From: Blastocatellia bacterium AA13
GTDB taxonomy: Bacteria > Acidobacteriota > Blastocatellia > UBA7656
NCBI GenBank assembly: GCA_003222245.1
Contig: QHVH01000044.1
Coordinates: forward strand, 37,751 to 101,750
Reading direction: 5' to 3'
DNA: 64,000 bases
The position numbers and the translations under genes are program-made. Under the pieces are notes generated by a model. It ran no database searches. It saw only the letters and a list, made by a program, of their open reading frames with translations, and was not told the origin of the DNA. How positions within the stretch are numbered: position 1 is the stretch's first letter; each line of letters begins with the position of its first letter. Below are positions 38,172 to 47,452 of the stretch, piece by piece.

Positions 38172-39635
38172 TCATTCGTTCCGGTTAAACAGCCGCGCGC
38201 GGTCGACCACGCCGCCGTCCTTGATCACCTGCCAGATGTTTTTCGTCGAGCCGATGTCATCCAGCGGATTGCCATCGACTATCAGGATGTCGGCGCGTTT
38301 GCCGGCTTCGATCGTGCCGAATTCCTTCGCCCCGCCAAGATACTCCGCGGCGGTCCGGGTTCCCGCGACTATCGCATCCATGGGCGACAGGCCGGACGCG
38401 ACCAGCAGCCGCAATTCGTCGTGCGACGCCAGCCCATGGAAGACCATCGGTTCGCCTGCGTCGGTGCCCAGTACAATCTTCACGCCGTTCTCGAAGGCAA
38501 GCCGGACGTTTTGCTGACAAGTTTTGAAGGCCGCTGAAAAGTAATTCATCAAATCGCGGTCTCTTTTCATGTCGAAAGCGTATCCCTGGTGCTTTGCTAG
38601 TCCGTCGCGAATGACCAGGCTGACTGTGCTTCGAACGTCCTCGCGAGCCAAGACGGCGTCGACGTCCTTGAGTGGTCTTGCGTTGCTTTCGATCACCGTC
38701 AAGGTTGGGCAATAAAACACGCCGCGGTCGCGCAGCAACTGAATCGCTTCCATATCCAGCGCATCGGTTGCTCCGTGTTCGACACCATCGGCGCCTGAGC
38801 GAACGGCGTCCTTCAAGTCGCTGAGGATCCATGTATGTACCGAGACGCGCAACCCGTTCAGGTGAGCCTCCTCGATAACAGCCTTCAATAGATCCAACCG
38901 GAGCTTTGGAAATCGCGCCCACTGGCTGCCGCCGTCGTACACGACCTTGATCATATCGACCTTCTGGGCGGCCAATGCGTCGACGACCGGCTTTACTTCC
39001 TCGCGGCTCTTTAACTCCCTTGTTGCTTCGGCGGCGATTGGGCGGGGCAAGAACCGCGCGGGGTGGCCGCCTTCACAAGTGATCGTCGGTCCCACGGCCA
39101 ACAAGTGCGGACCGACGATCGTCCCGCCTCGCTCGTTGTCGCGGAGCCGCAGGATCATATCCGTCATGTCGCCCGCGCTTCGTATTGTAGTGACACCCCA
39201 ATAGAGATACGCGCGAAGATCGTGAAGCACGCGGTCAAGCATGTATTCCTGGCCTGACAACGTCGGCCCGGCGCTGCCGATCACCAGATGAACGTGTGTG
39301 TCGATCAACCCGGGCATCAACGTGCGGCCAGCGGCGTCGATGACTTTGGCACCCCGAGGCACGCGGCCTTTCCCTTCGGGAAAAACGCTCTGGATCTTGC
39401 CGTCGACGATGACGACTACCGCATTGTCGAGTGGTGGCGAGCCGGAGCCGTCGATGAGGCGGCCTCCGCGAATAACCAGAAGCCGGGACGCGTCGATGCC
39501 GCCCGACCATTTCTCGTCGGCGGCGCGATAGCCTACCAGCATCAGCCCGGCGACGACCGCGCAGATCGTAATCAGCTTGAGCATTCTTTTTCTTTTCTTG
39601 AGTAAAGCCAAGGCTCGCTCACCAGGTTCAATCAT
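38172..39635 (-). CDS. Secreted amidohydrolase (imidazolonepropionase-like), copy 1
   Basis: A metal-dependent amidohydrolase with the HxH motif LIDTHVHLVIG, the later segments MIKVVYDGGSQWARFP, RVSVHTWILSDLKDAVRSGADGVEHGA and the Asp in LGTDAGEPM. An N-terminal membrane/signal segment (LITICAVVAGLMLVGYRA) places it outside the cytoplasm. An internal ATG at 39584 would give a cleaner signal peptide and is an alternative start. Such enzymes are often Xaa-Pro dipeptidases or carboxypeptidase-like. In this cluster trimming of the modified peptide is possible. Confidence 0.85.
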   Translation of the reverse strand: MIEPGERALALLKKRKRMLKLITICAVVAGLMLVGYRAADEKWSGGIDASRLLVIRGGRLIDGSGSPPLDNAVVVIVDGKIQSVFPEGKGRVPRGAKVIDAAGRTLMPGLIDTHVHLVIGSAGPTLSGQEYMLDRVLHDLRAYLYWGVTTIRSAGDMTDMILRLRDNERGGTIVGPHLLAVGPTITCEGGHPARFLPRPIAAEATRELKSREEVKPVVDALAAQKVDMIKVVYDGGSQWARFPKLRLDLLKAVIEEAHLNGLRVSVHTWILSDLKDAVRSGADGVEHGATDALDMEAIQLLRDRGVFYCPTLTVIESNARPLKDVDAVLAREDVRSTVSLVIRDGLAKHQGYAFDMKRDRDLMNYFSAAFKTCQQNVRLAFENGVKIVLGTDAGEPMVFHGLASHDELRLLVASGLSPMDAIVAGTRTAAEYLGGAKEFGTIEAGKRADILIVDGNPLDDIGSTKNIWQVIKDGGVVDRARLFNRNE

Positions 39636-39777
39636 AGATAATTCTCAGGTCTGGAAGAGGGACTCGTCCCCGCTCTTCTTCGTTGGCGTATGTTCAAAAT
39701 AGACCTCAGAGCGGGCATAAATGCCTCTTCCCGACCTGTGATTTCTTGATGTTTGGCGCATATGCTTACAACGGCGC

Positions 39778-41181
39778 TCAACGTTCGTCGTCGAACAAGT
39801 GCTCGCGATCGACGACCTTGCCTGCGATTACGACGAGTTTGATCCGGCGCAATGCCGAGATCGACTCGAGCGGATTCCCGTCGACGATGAGCAGATCAGC
39901 TTGTTTGCCCACTCGGATCGAGCCCGCGCGCGAGTCGATCCGGCAATACCTGGCAGCCGTCATCGTCGCTGCCTGAATAACGCGCATCGGCGGAATCCCG
40001 GCTTGCACGAGCAACTCCATCTCGCGGTGCACTGAATAACCGGCGAACGTGGCTTCGTTACCCGAATCAGTGCCGAGGCTGATTGGAACGCCTGCGCTGT
40101 AAACCTGTTGAAGGTTCTCTGCCGCCTGCCGCAACATCCGCTGGCGAGCCTCCAATGTCCGCGGGTGCTCCCGCGCCTGTGAACTAACGCTGGCGGGGTT
40201 GTTAATGCTGGCCCACACGGCCGGCAACACCGTCAGGCTTAGCAGCGCATCGGTTGCAGGCTTGAACCCGCCGGCGATTCTTATTGGCGCTTCAATCACG
40301 CACAGCGTCGGGCAGTAAAAAATCTTATGCTCGACCAGCAATTGAATTGTGTCCTTGTCGATCGGCTCGCGAACAACTCCGTGCTCGACTCCATCGGCGC
40401 CAGCGTGTATCGCTCCTTGAACTCCCCGGCACGTCGCGGTGTGAACGCACACCGGCACGCGCCCTAAGTGAGCTTCGGCGACAATCGCGCGAAATATCGC
40501 TTCGGAAATAATCGGCACGCGCCGGGAAGGCGGACCTTCTTCGTAGATCACCTTGATTGCGTCAGCGCCGGCCGCGATCAATTCCCGGACCTTCAACCGC
40601 GCTTCGGCTTCGTTGCTAAGCTCGACGGCCACGAGAGATGAAGAAGCCGCGGTCTTCGCTCCGACGGCGAGAGGAGAGCCACCCAAAGCGGTCAACATCG
40701 GCCCGGAAGCCAGGATATGCGGTGCGCGGCCGTCGCCGGCGGCATCGAGTTTCTTCAACCCGAACGCTAACCTCGGCGCATCCCCCAGACTTCTTATCGT
40801 AGTTACGCCGAAGAACAGGTACGCGGCCAGATCGTGGTCGATTCGGCCGCCCGCTAGTTCCGCGGCGGAGATTCGCGGGCCGGAGCTTCCGCCCAGATGC
40901 ACGTGTCCGTCGATGAGCCCGGGAAGAATCGTTGCTCCCCGCGCGTCGATGATGCGGCCCTCAGGAATCCGCGCCGCGCCTTCCTTGAACACGTTGACGA
41001 TCACGCCGTCTCGCGAGACCACCACGGCCCCCTCGAGAGGTGGACCGCCCTCGCCATCGATCAGGCGTGCGCCGCGGATTATCAACACGCTGGAGGGATC
41101 GCCGGCTGCGATCGGACTCACGCGAGATGACATGCTGAGCACAGTCGAGATCGTCAGGATGATGATTGCGGCAACTTTCAT
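39778..41181 (-). CDS. Secreted amidohydrolase (imidazolonepropionase-like), copy 2
   Basis: A paralogue of the neighbouring amidohydrolase: signal peptide (IIILTISTVLSMSSRVSPIAAG), HxH metal motif LIDGHVHLGGS, AIKVIYEEGPPSRRVPI, VCVHTATCRGVQGAIHAGADGVEHGV and the metal Asp in LGTDSGNEATF. Both copies keep the carboxylated-Lys position (IKV) and metal ligands, so both look active. Two tandem paralogues in a peptide cluster suggest sequential trimming or inactivation of the product; this is inference. Confidence 0.85.
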   Translation of the reverse strand: MKVAAIIILTISTVLSMSSRVSPIAAGDPSSVLIIRGARLIDGEGGPPLEGAVVVSRDGVIVNVFKEGAARIPEGRIIDARGATILPGLIDGHVHLGGSSGPRISAAELAGGRIDHDLAAYLFFGVTTIRSLGDAPRLAFGLKKLDAAGDGRAPHILASGPMLTALGGSPLAVGAKTAASSSLVAVELSNEAEARLKVRELIAAGADAIKVIYEEGPPSRRVPIISEAIFRAIVAEAHLGRVPVCVHTATCRGVQGAIHAGADGVEHGVVREPIDKDTIQLLVEHKIFYCPTLCVIEAPIRIAGGFKPATDALLSLTVLPAVWASINNPASVSSQAREHPRTLEARQRMLRQAAENLQQVYSAGVPISLGTDSGNEATFAGYSVHREMELLVQAGIPPMRVIQAATMTAARYCRIDSRAGSIRVGKQADLLIVDGNPLESISALRRIKLVVIAGKVVDREHLFDDER

Positions 41182-41237
41182 TTCGAGTCCCAGGGCCGTG
41201 GGGCCACTGCCGGGTCCAAAGCCGGTGAAGCAATGTT

Positions 41238-42074
41238 CTAGCGGCTGGCGATCAGTTTATTGACCTCGTCGAGCAGCCGCTTTAGATCTTCGTTAACTGG
41301 ATAGTAGTGAAGCCCTAGCGTCACTACTTCGCGCGCTCGCGTCAGGCTGTCGCCCCGCTTCAGCGCATCGCCGTAGTAGTAGTAAACCATGTAGTAGGGG
41401 TACCATGGGTTCTTGCGGAGCACTTGAATCGAGAGGAGCTTGTCGAAATCCTCCTCGGCGGCCGCCAGGCCGGTCGGCGAGTATGAGTTGGTAATGGCCC
41501 GGCCCAACCGCGCCATGAAATTCTCCGGGTCGATAGCCAGCGCGACATCCAGTTGATCGACCGAGAGGTTCCCGTATCGAATCACATCTTTCATCGCCGC
41601 GGGATTGGTCTTTTGAAGATTCGCCGCCTTCACGCCGTACGCTGAAGCAAGCGCCGCCCTTACATCGGGCACGTTCGGGTATGCATTTACCAGGTTCTGC
41701 ATGAACGACACGTATCGGTCGAACTTGTCATAGTCTTCCGCGATTCGATCGTACGCGGACCAGATGACTCGGAAGGTGGAGCGCCGCGCTTCGCGCTTTA
41801 ACGCCGCTTCCAACCTTGTAAGCGCTCCATCCAAATCGCCGGAGGCGAACAGTTGCTCGGCCTCATCGAAGTCCTGCATCACCGGTTGGGAAGCGCTGGT
41901 TTGAATGAGCACCTTACGGCCCGCTTGAAAGTTCCTCAGAATCCTCGCTGCCTTTGGGTCCTGGAGGCTCTTGCCTGCTTGCGCGGGACCGGGCCGGACG
42001 CTCGCGTGGACGGCCGATAGGATTCCGGCGATCAGGGCGAAGCTTGCGATAGCCGATTTGAAGCTCTTGGTCAT
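41238..42074 (-). CDS. Secreted TPR-like protein
   Basis: A signal peptide (ALIAGILSAVHASVRPGPAQAG) is followed by helical repeats: FDEAEQLFASGDLDGALTRLEAALK, NLVNAYPNVPDVRAALASAYGVKA, YGNLSVDQLDVALAIDPENFMARLGRAITNSYSP. It shares its layout with the TPR protein at 42726. Homologous TPR pairs bracket the CIA30-like gene. No enzymatic residues; probable periplasmic scaffold. Function unknown. Confidence 0.75.
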   Translation of the reverse strand: MTKSFKSAIASFALIAGILSAVHASVRPGPAQAGKSLQDPKAARILRNFQAGRKVLIQTSASQPVMQDFDEAEQLFASGDLDGALTRLEAALKREARRSTFRVIWSAYDRIAEDYDKFDRYVSFMQNLVNAYPNVPDVRAALASAYGVKAANLQKTNPAAMKDVIRYGNLSVDQLDVALAIDPENFMARLGRAITNSYSPTGLAAAEEDFDKLLSIQVLRKNPWYPYYMVYYYYGDALKRGDSLTRAREVVTLGLHYYPVNEDLKRLLDEVNKLIASR

Positions 42075-42113
42075 ATCCCCTCCGTTCGGATCGAGTGATT
42101 CGACCCTGCGTGT

Positions 42114-42704
42114 TTAGAAGAACTCGACGTCATCCACTGCGAACTCGTAATGAGAGATCGGCGGACCAAAGGTCTGAATCTGAAATCGGATGGCCTTCAG
42201 GTCTTTTCCGGACCACTTCATCGGCGCGCCGAATCCCATCTGCTTGAACTTCGTGAATGGAACATCGACGGTCGTCCAGCCGGCGGTTGATTTGAACAGG
42301 TAGCTGAAATCGTCGAAGTCCTTAACACCCTGGGTAATCATCACGACCATGTAGCTCTGCCCATCGCCTCGGGAGGCGAATCGCAGTCCCTTGAAGCGGC
42401 TGACATCCATCGAGTCCGCCTCGTTCGTGGTCAGCGGGACGTGAAGCCCGGCGAATCCGTACGGATAGTCGGTGGTGATAGTGCCGAAGAGATCCACCGC
42501 CTTGCCTCGGCCGGCCGGGCCTTCGGTTGACTTGACCTTGATTATCGAAGTTCCGTTCATCGACTTGTCGCTGTACGTTCCAATCTTCAAACCCTGGCTC
42601 GTCATCCCGGTTTCAAAGTCGATGATCTTCATGTTCGATTGAGCGCTCATAACCGACACCATCAGCGCTATGATTACGGCGAGAAATGCAAATCTCCTGA
42701 CCAT
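42114..42704 (-). CDS. Secreted CIA30-like (carbohydrate-binding fold) protein
   Basis: A signal peptide (FAFLAVIIALMVSVMSAQS) precedes a jelly-roll domain like CIA30/NDUFAF1 and CBM11-type proteins (GYFAGLHVPL-like AGLHVPLTT, VSRFKGLRFASRGDGQSYMV, GWTTVDVPFTKFKQMG, HYEFAVDDVEFF at the end). The domain binds sugars or proteins in the known family. It sits between two TPR protein genes within the RiPP operon; a role with the cluster is inferred from position only. Confidence 0.8.
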   Translation of the reverse strand: MVRRFAFLAVIIALMVSVMSAQSNMKIIDFETGMTSQGLKIGTYSDKSMNGTSIIKVKSTEGPAGRGKAVDLFGTITTDYPYGFAGLHVPLTTNEADSMDVSRFKGLRFASRGDGQSYMVVMITQGVKDFDDFSYLFKSTAGWTTVDVPFTKFKQMGFGAPMKWSGKDLKAIRFQIQTFGPPISHYEFAVDDVEFF

Positions 42705-42725
42705 GTCAATTCACTCCTTTAGCGT

Positions 42726-43562
42726 TCACTGCTGCTCCGGTAATTTCCTTGCGAGCGATTGAAGTCCCGGCGACTTGGGATAGAGCGCGAGCGCTTCCTT
42801 CAAGACCAGGCGTGCTTTCTGCTCCTGGCCGCTCCTTATTAATCCATCGATGAACGACTGATATACCGCCGGGAATGGATAGCCGTGCATGTCGGCGGGG
42901 CGCATCGCGATCAGCTTCCTGAACTCCTTCTCCCAATCCGCTTCCCTGCCCGGCATATAAGAAAGATAGGTCGCGTGTCCGTAGTTCGCTTGAAACGCAT
43001 CGGGTCCCAGCGCCAACGCAACTTCATACTCGGAAAGTGACAACTGGGAAACCCCAAGCATGTGTCGTGGATCATGCATTTTCAACCAGCCCGCGTACAT
43101 TCCATATGTCGCCGCCAGATCCGTGTGAAGATGCGGGAGCTTCGGGTGTTCGAGCGTCAACCTTTGCAGAAACGCGATGCCGCGCGGGTACAGCCCACGG
43201 TCGCCGATCAGCGTGGAATAAGGCGCCCACAGCACGCGGGATTCCTCTTTCAACACGTCGATCACCTGGGCCGACTCCAACGCGTCGAGCGCTCCATCGC
43301 TGTCGCCCGCGGTCAAGAGGTCAACCGCCTTATCATATTCGGCGAGCGCCTCGCGCGAGATTTCCTTGAGATCCATGAGGTGCATCACGCGCTTGTACTG
43401 CTGAAAGAAATTGAGTGTTGCGCCGCCGACGGCGGTGATCTGGCCCCTAACCGGAGCGCCGCCAGTCGGAATATCCTGGCCATTGGCCGAGGCCGCTCCG
43501 ACGGCGATTGCAAACACAAAAGCAGCCAGTTTCACTATTGCTCGAACCGATGTGGTAATCAT
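42726..43562 (-). CDS. Secreted TPR-like protein, translationally coupled to sagB
   Basis: The ATG at 43562 is chosen over a longer frame because it overlaps the dehydrogenase stop (TGATG) and starts a signal peptide (IVKLAAFVFAIAVGAASANG). The 278-residue protein has helical repeats like those of the 41238 protein (AEYDKAVDLLTAGDSDGALDALESA, LQRLTLEHPKLPHLHTDLAATYGMYA, YEVALALGPDAFQANYGHATYLSYMP). Coupling to the modification enzymes ties this secreted TPR family to the peptide pathway. Confidence 0.78.
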   Translation of the reverse strand: MITTSVRAIVKLAAFVFAIAVGAASANGQDIPTGGAPVRGQITAVGGATLNFFQQYKRVMHLMDLKEISREALAEYDKAVDLLTAGDSDGALDALESAQVIDVLKEESRVLWAPYSTLIGDRGLYPRGIAFLQRLTLEHPKLPHLHTDLAATYGMYAGWLKMHDPRHMLGVSQLSLSEYEVALALGPDAFQANYGHATYLSYMPGREADWEKEFRKLIAMRPADMHGYPFPAVYQSFIDGLIRSGQEQKARLVLKEALALYPKSPGLQSLARKLPEQQ

Positions 43563-44401
43563 CAAACGCCTCCTACCGCGGCCATATAGATCACGGTCTC
43601 TTGTACGCCATCGACGCCGAGAAGCTGATCGATCTCCTCGTCGAGGTATCCGCCAATCATCAAGCTGCCCAACCCGAGGGCGCTCGTCGACAGGCACAGG
43701 TTCTGCGCGACGTGCCCGGCTTCCAGCACCATAAAGCGGTATGCGCGCTCGCTATACTTCAGGGATGACCTCTTCAGCAGCCCCGAGATCATGACGAGCG
43801 CCGGCAGTTTGCTGAACATCTCTTCCGTAAAGCATATTCGTCCGAACTCACCGTCGAGTTGGCCCTGACGGACGCATTCGAGCGATTCGTCCTGCACGTT
43901 GTAGTGATAGATTCCAGGCTCGATTCCATCGACTCGAAAACAGGCAACATACAGTTCCAGCGGGAACAGCGCGCCGCCGGACGGCACCGCTCTGAGCTTT
44001 TGCTCCACGTTGTGCAGCAATGTTGCGCGGCCGGTTATGCCATAGCTGTTTCTGAGAACGATGCTGAGGTCATTGATCGAGAGTGGCTGCCCGGAGTACG
44101 CGCGAGCGGATCTTCGCTTTACGATGGTCTCCCTCAGCGATTTCGCGAGTGGCGGCTCCACCAGCTCCGCTCCCGAAGGCAGCACGACTCGCGGGCACGT
44201 CGGATACATCTTGTATGCCTGCGAGATTCGCCTTAGAAAAAACTCCTGGCCGAGGACGCGTTCGATCCGCCGCCGAAAGCGCCGGATGTTGCTCGCGTTG
44301 AGCTTCGACACTTCCTGGTAGATCTCAGACGGCGAATAGAGCGACTCTTCGTAGATCAGCCGCATCGGGTCCTTGCGATTTGTCTTCTTTAATATGTCCA
44401 C
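43562..44401 (-). CDS. SagB/ThcOx-type FMN dehydrogenase of a TOMM cluster
   Basis: The nitroreductase-fold protein has the SagB wording: LRETIVKRRSARAYSGQPLS, LRNSYGITGR, LRAVPSGGALFPLELYVA, GIYHYNVQDESLE, RAYRFMVLEAGHVAQNLCLSTSALGLGSLMIGGYLDEEIDQLLG (separate fragments). SagB enzymes oxidise azolines to thiazoles/oxazoles with FMN. Length 279 is slightly short because the leader portion is trimmed. It lies 25 bases after ycaO and overlaps the next gene, so a single operon makes cyclodehydratase and dehydrogenase together. Confidence 0.9.
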   Translation of the reverse strand: MDILKKTNRKDPMRLIYEESLYSPSEIYQEVSKLNASNIRRFRRRIERVLGQEFFLRRISQAYKMYPTCPRVVLPSGAELVEPPLAKSLRETIVKRRSARAYSGQPLSINDLSIVLRNSYGITGRATLLHNVEQKLRAVPSGGALFPLELYVACFRVDGIEPGIYHYNVQDESLECVRQGQLDGEFGRICFTEEMFSKLPALVMISGLLKRSSLKYSERAYRFMVLEAGHVAQNLCLSTSALGLGSLMIGGYLDEEIDQLLGVDGVQETVIYMAAVGGV

Positions 44402-44426
44402 AACTGGCGCCTCTGTCGCGGCCGCA

Positions 44427-45782
44427 TTACGGCAATGGGTGCGGAAATGGGTTCAGCTCTTCTTCCTTGATGAGGTCCTTGCGATGGCCCATCGCTTTGG
44501 GCAAACCATACAGCCGGTCACACCCGAGAAATGGCTGCAGGTGGTCGCCGTGCAGAAGCTGCAATCCCGGAGTGATGACCCGCACAACCTTGAACCCGAT
44601 TGATTCAATGTCAGGCGTTGTCAGATCGACGACGATCACGTCGATGTCGCGTTGGGCGAGTCGCGACAGGTAGACTTCGATATCGCCGCGAACCGAACCG
44701 GTCGAAAGATCGGGGATCGCGCTCAACGGCTTCGAAGGGCGCGGGCCGGTGACGAACTCGAGCTCCCCATATATCTGGGGAGCCTTCGTATAGACGCGGG
44801 CGTGATCGTCGAAATCGCGAATGTTCGAAAAATCCGGCGCGCACTCCCACTTGGGATTCTGTTGGAACGCATACCTGAGGTACGGCCGGCCTTGCGAGGC
44901 TTCGACTAGGCTCTTCAGTATGGCGGCGCTTGGCGATAACGCGGCCTGACAGCCTGCATTGACCATTCGCCCGAAGTTGGAGTTGCCAACAAGCAGCGCG
45001 AAGAAGACCGGCAGGCCCAGGTCCGTAGTGGCGTCGCGGATATAATAACGAAGACCGGTCAGCGCGAACGCTTTCTTGTAGGTCTCGTACAACGAGCTGG
45101 CTTCGTCGATGTCGACGTGAGGAGCGCGCATCCGGGTGAGCCACATGCTGGTGACTCCGTCGCGCTCTACTGCTTCGCTGATCCCGGACAGGATCGCCTC
45201 CTCCAACGTGCCGCCACAGGCGAGTCCGGTCGATGTTGTGTAGGTGAGGTGGGTCTCGCGGTGAGCATGGTTGATGCGGAACGGAAGATAAGTGAGCGAG
45301 GCCGGCACGAGGGTCGGCTTTTGGCGTTGAAGCGAATAACCCCAAGTCCAGGTGATGGGCGAGTCGGTGGTGAACGGCTTGTAGAGGCAACCCGGTTTCG
45401 CGTATTGGCGCTCGGAGAAGAGTCCAAACCGGGACGGATGCACAGCGTCCGATTCGACTTCCTTGTAGGCGGCGAAGACCAGTTCCTCGGGTTCGTAATA
45501 AGCGGCGCAGTATCGCTCGACTGCTTCTCCGATGGTGGCCGCCAACGCGGCGTCCGAATTAACCGAGGCGCCGCCCATTCTATGCGCCATCGGATTGAAG
45601 TTGAGACGCTCGGTACGGCAAGTCAGTGCGCCGAACGCGTGGATGAGCGGGTCGCCCGGTTCAAGCGTATTAGGGATGATGGCTTTGATCACGCCGCAAG
45701 CAGGATCAAGCAGGCGCGCGCCCTTTTCCAACGCGGCTGGGAGCCCCGATCGCACGACGTCCTGAAGCCGAATATCTCTCAT
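44427..45782 (-). CDS. YcaO cyclodehydratase (SagD-like)
   Basis: YcaO proteins use ATP to activate backbone amides so that Cys, Ser or Thr side chains cyclise to azolines. ATP/Mg motifs are visible: IGEAVERYCAAYYEP near residue 85, GISEAVERDGVTSMW near 205, and the later KSLVEASQGR. The C-terminus ends in a Pro-rich tail (NPFPHPLP), matching the PxPxP signature needed by azoline-forming YcaO enzymes. At 451 residues it is a discrete, unfused YcaO. Its ATG overlaps the ThiF-like partner's stop by four bases. Confidence 0.95.
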   Translation of the reverse strand: MRDIRLQDVVRSGLPAALEKGARLLDPACGVIKAIIPNTLEPGDPLIHAFGALTCRTERLNFNPMAHRMGGASVNSDAALAATIGEAVERYCAAYYEPEELVFAAYKEVESDAVHPSRFGLFSERQYAKPGCLYKPFTTDSPITWTWGYSLQRQKPTLVPASLTYLPFRINHAHRETHLTYTTSTGLACGGTLEEAILSGISEAVERDGVTSMWLTRMRAPHVDIDEASSLYETYKKAFALTGLRYYIRDATTDLGLPVFFALLVGNSNFGRMVNAGCQAALSPSAAILKSLVEASQGRPYLRYAFQQNPKWECAPDFSNIRDFDDHARVYTKAPQIYGELEFVTGPRPSKPLSAIPDLSTGSVRGDIEVYLSRLAQRDIDVIVVDLTTPDIESIGFKVVRVITPGLQLLHGDHLQPFLGCDRLYGLPKAMGHRKDLIKEEELNPFPHPLP

Positions 45783-46873
45783 CGCGGCTCCTGCCAGCTA
45801 GAATAACGGATGCTGGAACGTCCGCCGCCGCAATCCGGACAGCGTGGAAGCTTCAACAACTGATGCGATATGACCTCAAGGGTGAGCGCGTCGATGGAGA
45901 TGAACCTATCGTAGATCTCCGGCTCGTAGACCTCGGTGACGTGTTTAATGATCTCGAGCGCCGCCATCGCTGCCGCCATATTCGCGAGCGCCGGCGGTGT
46001 GCCCGGCGTGGCGCGCCGATGTCCGTTCGACTTTACCCACGCCTCAAAAGCGCGCTGCTCTTCGTAGAACTCGACATGACTGTTCACGCGCAAGCGGTAA
46101 CAGGTAAGACAGGCAGTCTGGCCGGGTACGACCAGCGGCCCGACAATCGCCTGCGTTCCGTTAGCCACGCAGTGCAAGAGAGCGACATTACGGCTTTGCG
46201 AAAACTTGTTGATTGCTTCAAGCAGGACCGGCTCGCCGCGATCTATGGCGATCGCCAGGAGAGTCGGGGATTCGGCGTCGAGAAGGTTTTCGAGGTCTTG
46301 CTGATCGCCGGTCTCAACACCGATCGCCTCAAAACTGACAAGGGAGCTGACAAGCGGGCCAATCTGACTGATCGAATTGCCGGGCTGCAGGTTGGCCCCG
46401 AGAATTCTGCCAACTCCCGCGCGTATGGCTTCGCGAGCCAGCGCCGCGGCGAGTTCTCCGCTCCCGACGATCGATAGCCGGGCTTTCTTGAGTAGGAGTT
46501 GAGCCTGAACGGCCGATCCTCTCTCGAGTGTGAGGTCGAGAAAGACCAGTTGATGTCGATAGGCCGCGAGTTCTTCCGCGGACAGTCCCTGGGAATCGCC
46601 ATTGGCGGGGTCGGTCGCGGCCTCCTCGACGACTCCCGCGGCCCGCAGCTTCTCGATTACGGCGTGCACAAGCGCCGCACTGGCGACTGAGGCCAACTTC
46701 TCGGTTATTGTGTCCTCGGTATTTCGTCCATCCAGCAGCGGCAATAGATGACTGAACACTTGCTGGACAGTCGCACCCTTCATCACCGTCGTCTCTTCGG
46801 AGCTGCGAATCTGATAACGGTCAACGGCCTCTGGTATAACATCGTAGCACTCTTTAATTCTTGGTCTCAGCAT
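45779..46873 (-). CDS. TOMM leader-binding ThiF-like protein (cyclodehydratase partner)
   Basis: The N-terminal 80 residues are a winged-helix RRE-like leader-binding domain (VIPEAVDRYQIRSSEETTVMKG ... ITEKL). A degenerate E1/ThiF fold follows (LSIVGSGELAAALAREAI). Two CxxC pairs, Cys255/Cys258 (TACLTCYRLR) and Cys345/Cys348 (PRCPDCGGG), form the tetrathiolate zinc site typical of TOMM cyclodehydratase partners. It presents the precursor to YcaO and boosts its activity. A GGAG box lies eight bases before the ATG. It is the first enzyme gene after the precursors. Confidence 0.93.
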   Translation of the reverse strand: MLRPRIKECYDVIPEAVDRYQIRSSEETTVMKGATVQQVFSHLLPLLDGRNTEDTITEKLASVASAALVHAVIEKLRAAGVVEEAATDPANGDSQGLSAEELAAYRHQLVFLDLTLERGSAVQAQLLLKKARLSIVGSGELAAALAREAIRAGVGRILGANLQPGNSISQIGPLVSSLVSFEAIGVETGDQQDLENLLDAESPTLLAIAIDRGEPVLLEAINKFSQSRNVALLHCVANGTQAIVGPLVVPGQTACLTCYRLRVNSHVEFYEEQRAFEAWVKSNGHRRATPGTPPALANMAAAMAALEIIKHVTEVYEPEIYDRFISIDALTLEVISHQLLKLPRCPDCGGGRSSIRYSSWQEPR

Positions 46874-47452
46874 AGTCTTTTTCTCCGCCGCCGCGTCTTG
46901 CGTCGAGTTTGAACGCGTCTTGCTCGGCTGGTGCGAGTATCTGCCCGGAGACTGGTTGGGACAACGAATTGCGGCTGAGCCGTTGGATTTGTGTGCCGAG
47001 CCGTAACCAGTAGATGTTGACTGGCATCGTTCTCAGGCCAAGGTTGGTATTCAAACTCGAAAACTCGAAGCTTCGGACCTGAACCTCGGAAGGTCATCGA
47101 TGAGCTTGGAAGGTATCGATCAGCTTCGGAAGGCCAGCCGTTCTACGGCTGGTTTGCAGACAGATGGACTTCCGATGGCACGCTTGAGCGTGCTTTCCTA
47201 AATGGCTTTAGCCGCCAGTGAGGTCGAGGCTGGGGGGCGCGACAAGAGGCGCTTGAAGCTGGCTGCCAGCAGCGGTTGCCACCGCCGACCAGCCCTGAAG
47301 GACTGGCCTACAAACCCTGCTGGTAAGCCCGATGAATCGGGCTTTTCGGCGGAGGATCCATAAATGGTCAAACCCAGCCGCCCCCCTTACGGAGGGCGAG
47401 AACTAGATTTTGACGTTGTCGAGGCTCGCCTCGACAACGGGCGCCGCGACTA
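46874..47452. other. Non-coding region between precursors and enzyme genes
   Basis: No gene is well supported in 579 bases. A 66-codon frame (46854-47054, minus) is possible but unconvincing. The stretch contains several inverted repeats (AGCCGTTCTACGGCT, GCACGCTTGAGCGTGC) and a strong hairpin at 47325-47346. Some of it resembles dispersed repeats. Confidence 0.45.
47325..47346. terminator. Hairpin between precursor pair A and the enzyme operon
   Basis: AAGCCCGAT and ATCGGGCTT flank a 2-base core, and TTTT follows on the plus strand. For minus-strand transcripts leaving the precursors it is a strong stem without a U-run, so it may lower read-through into the enzyme genes or protect the precursor mRNA end. 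Confidence 0.5.

Noticed and set aside
46854..47054. 66-codon minus-strand frame just before the ThiF-like gene
   Set aside because: TTG start, no ribosome site, and composition unlike the precursors; it overlaps the ThiF-like start. Not enough to call a gene.
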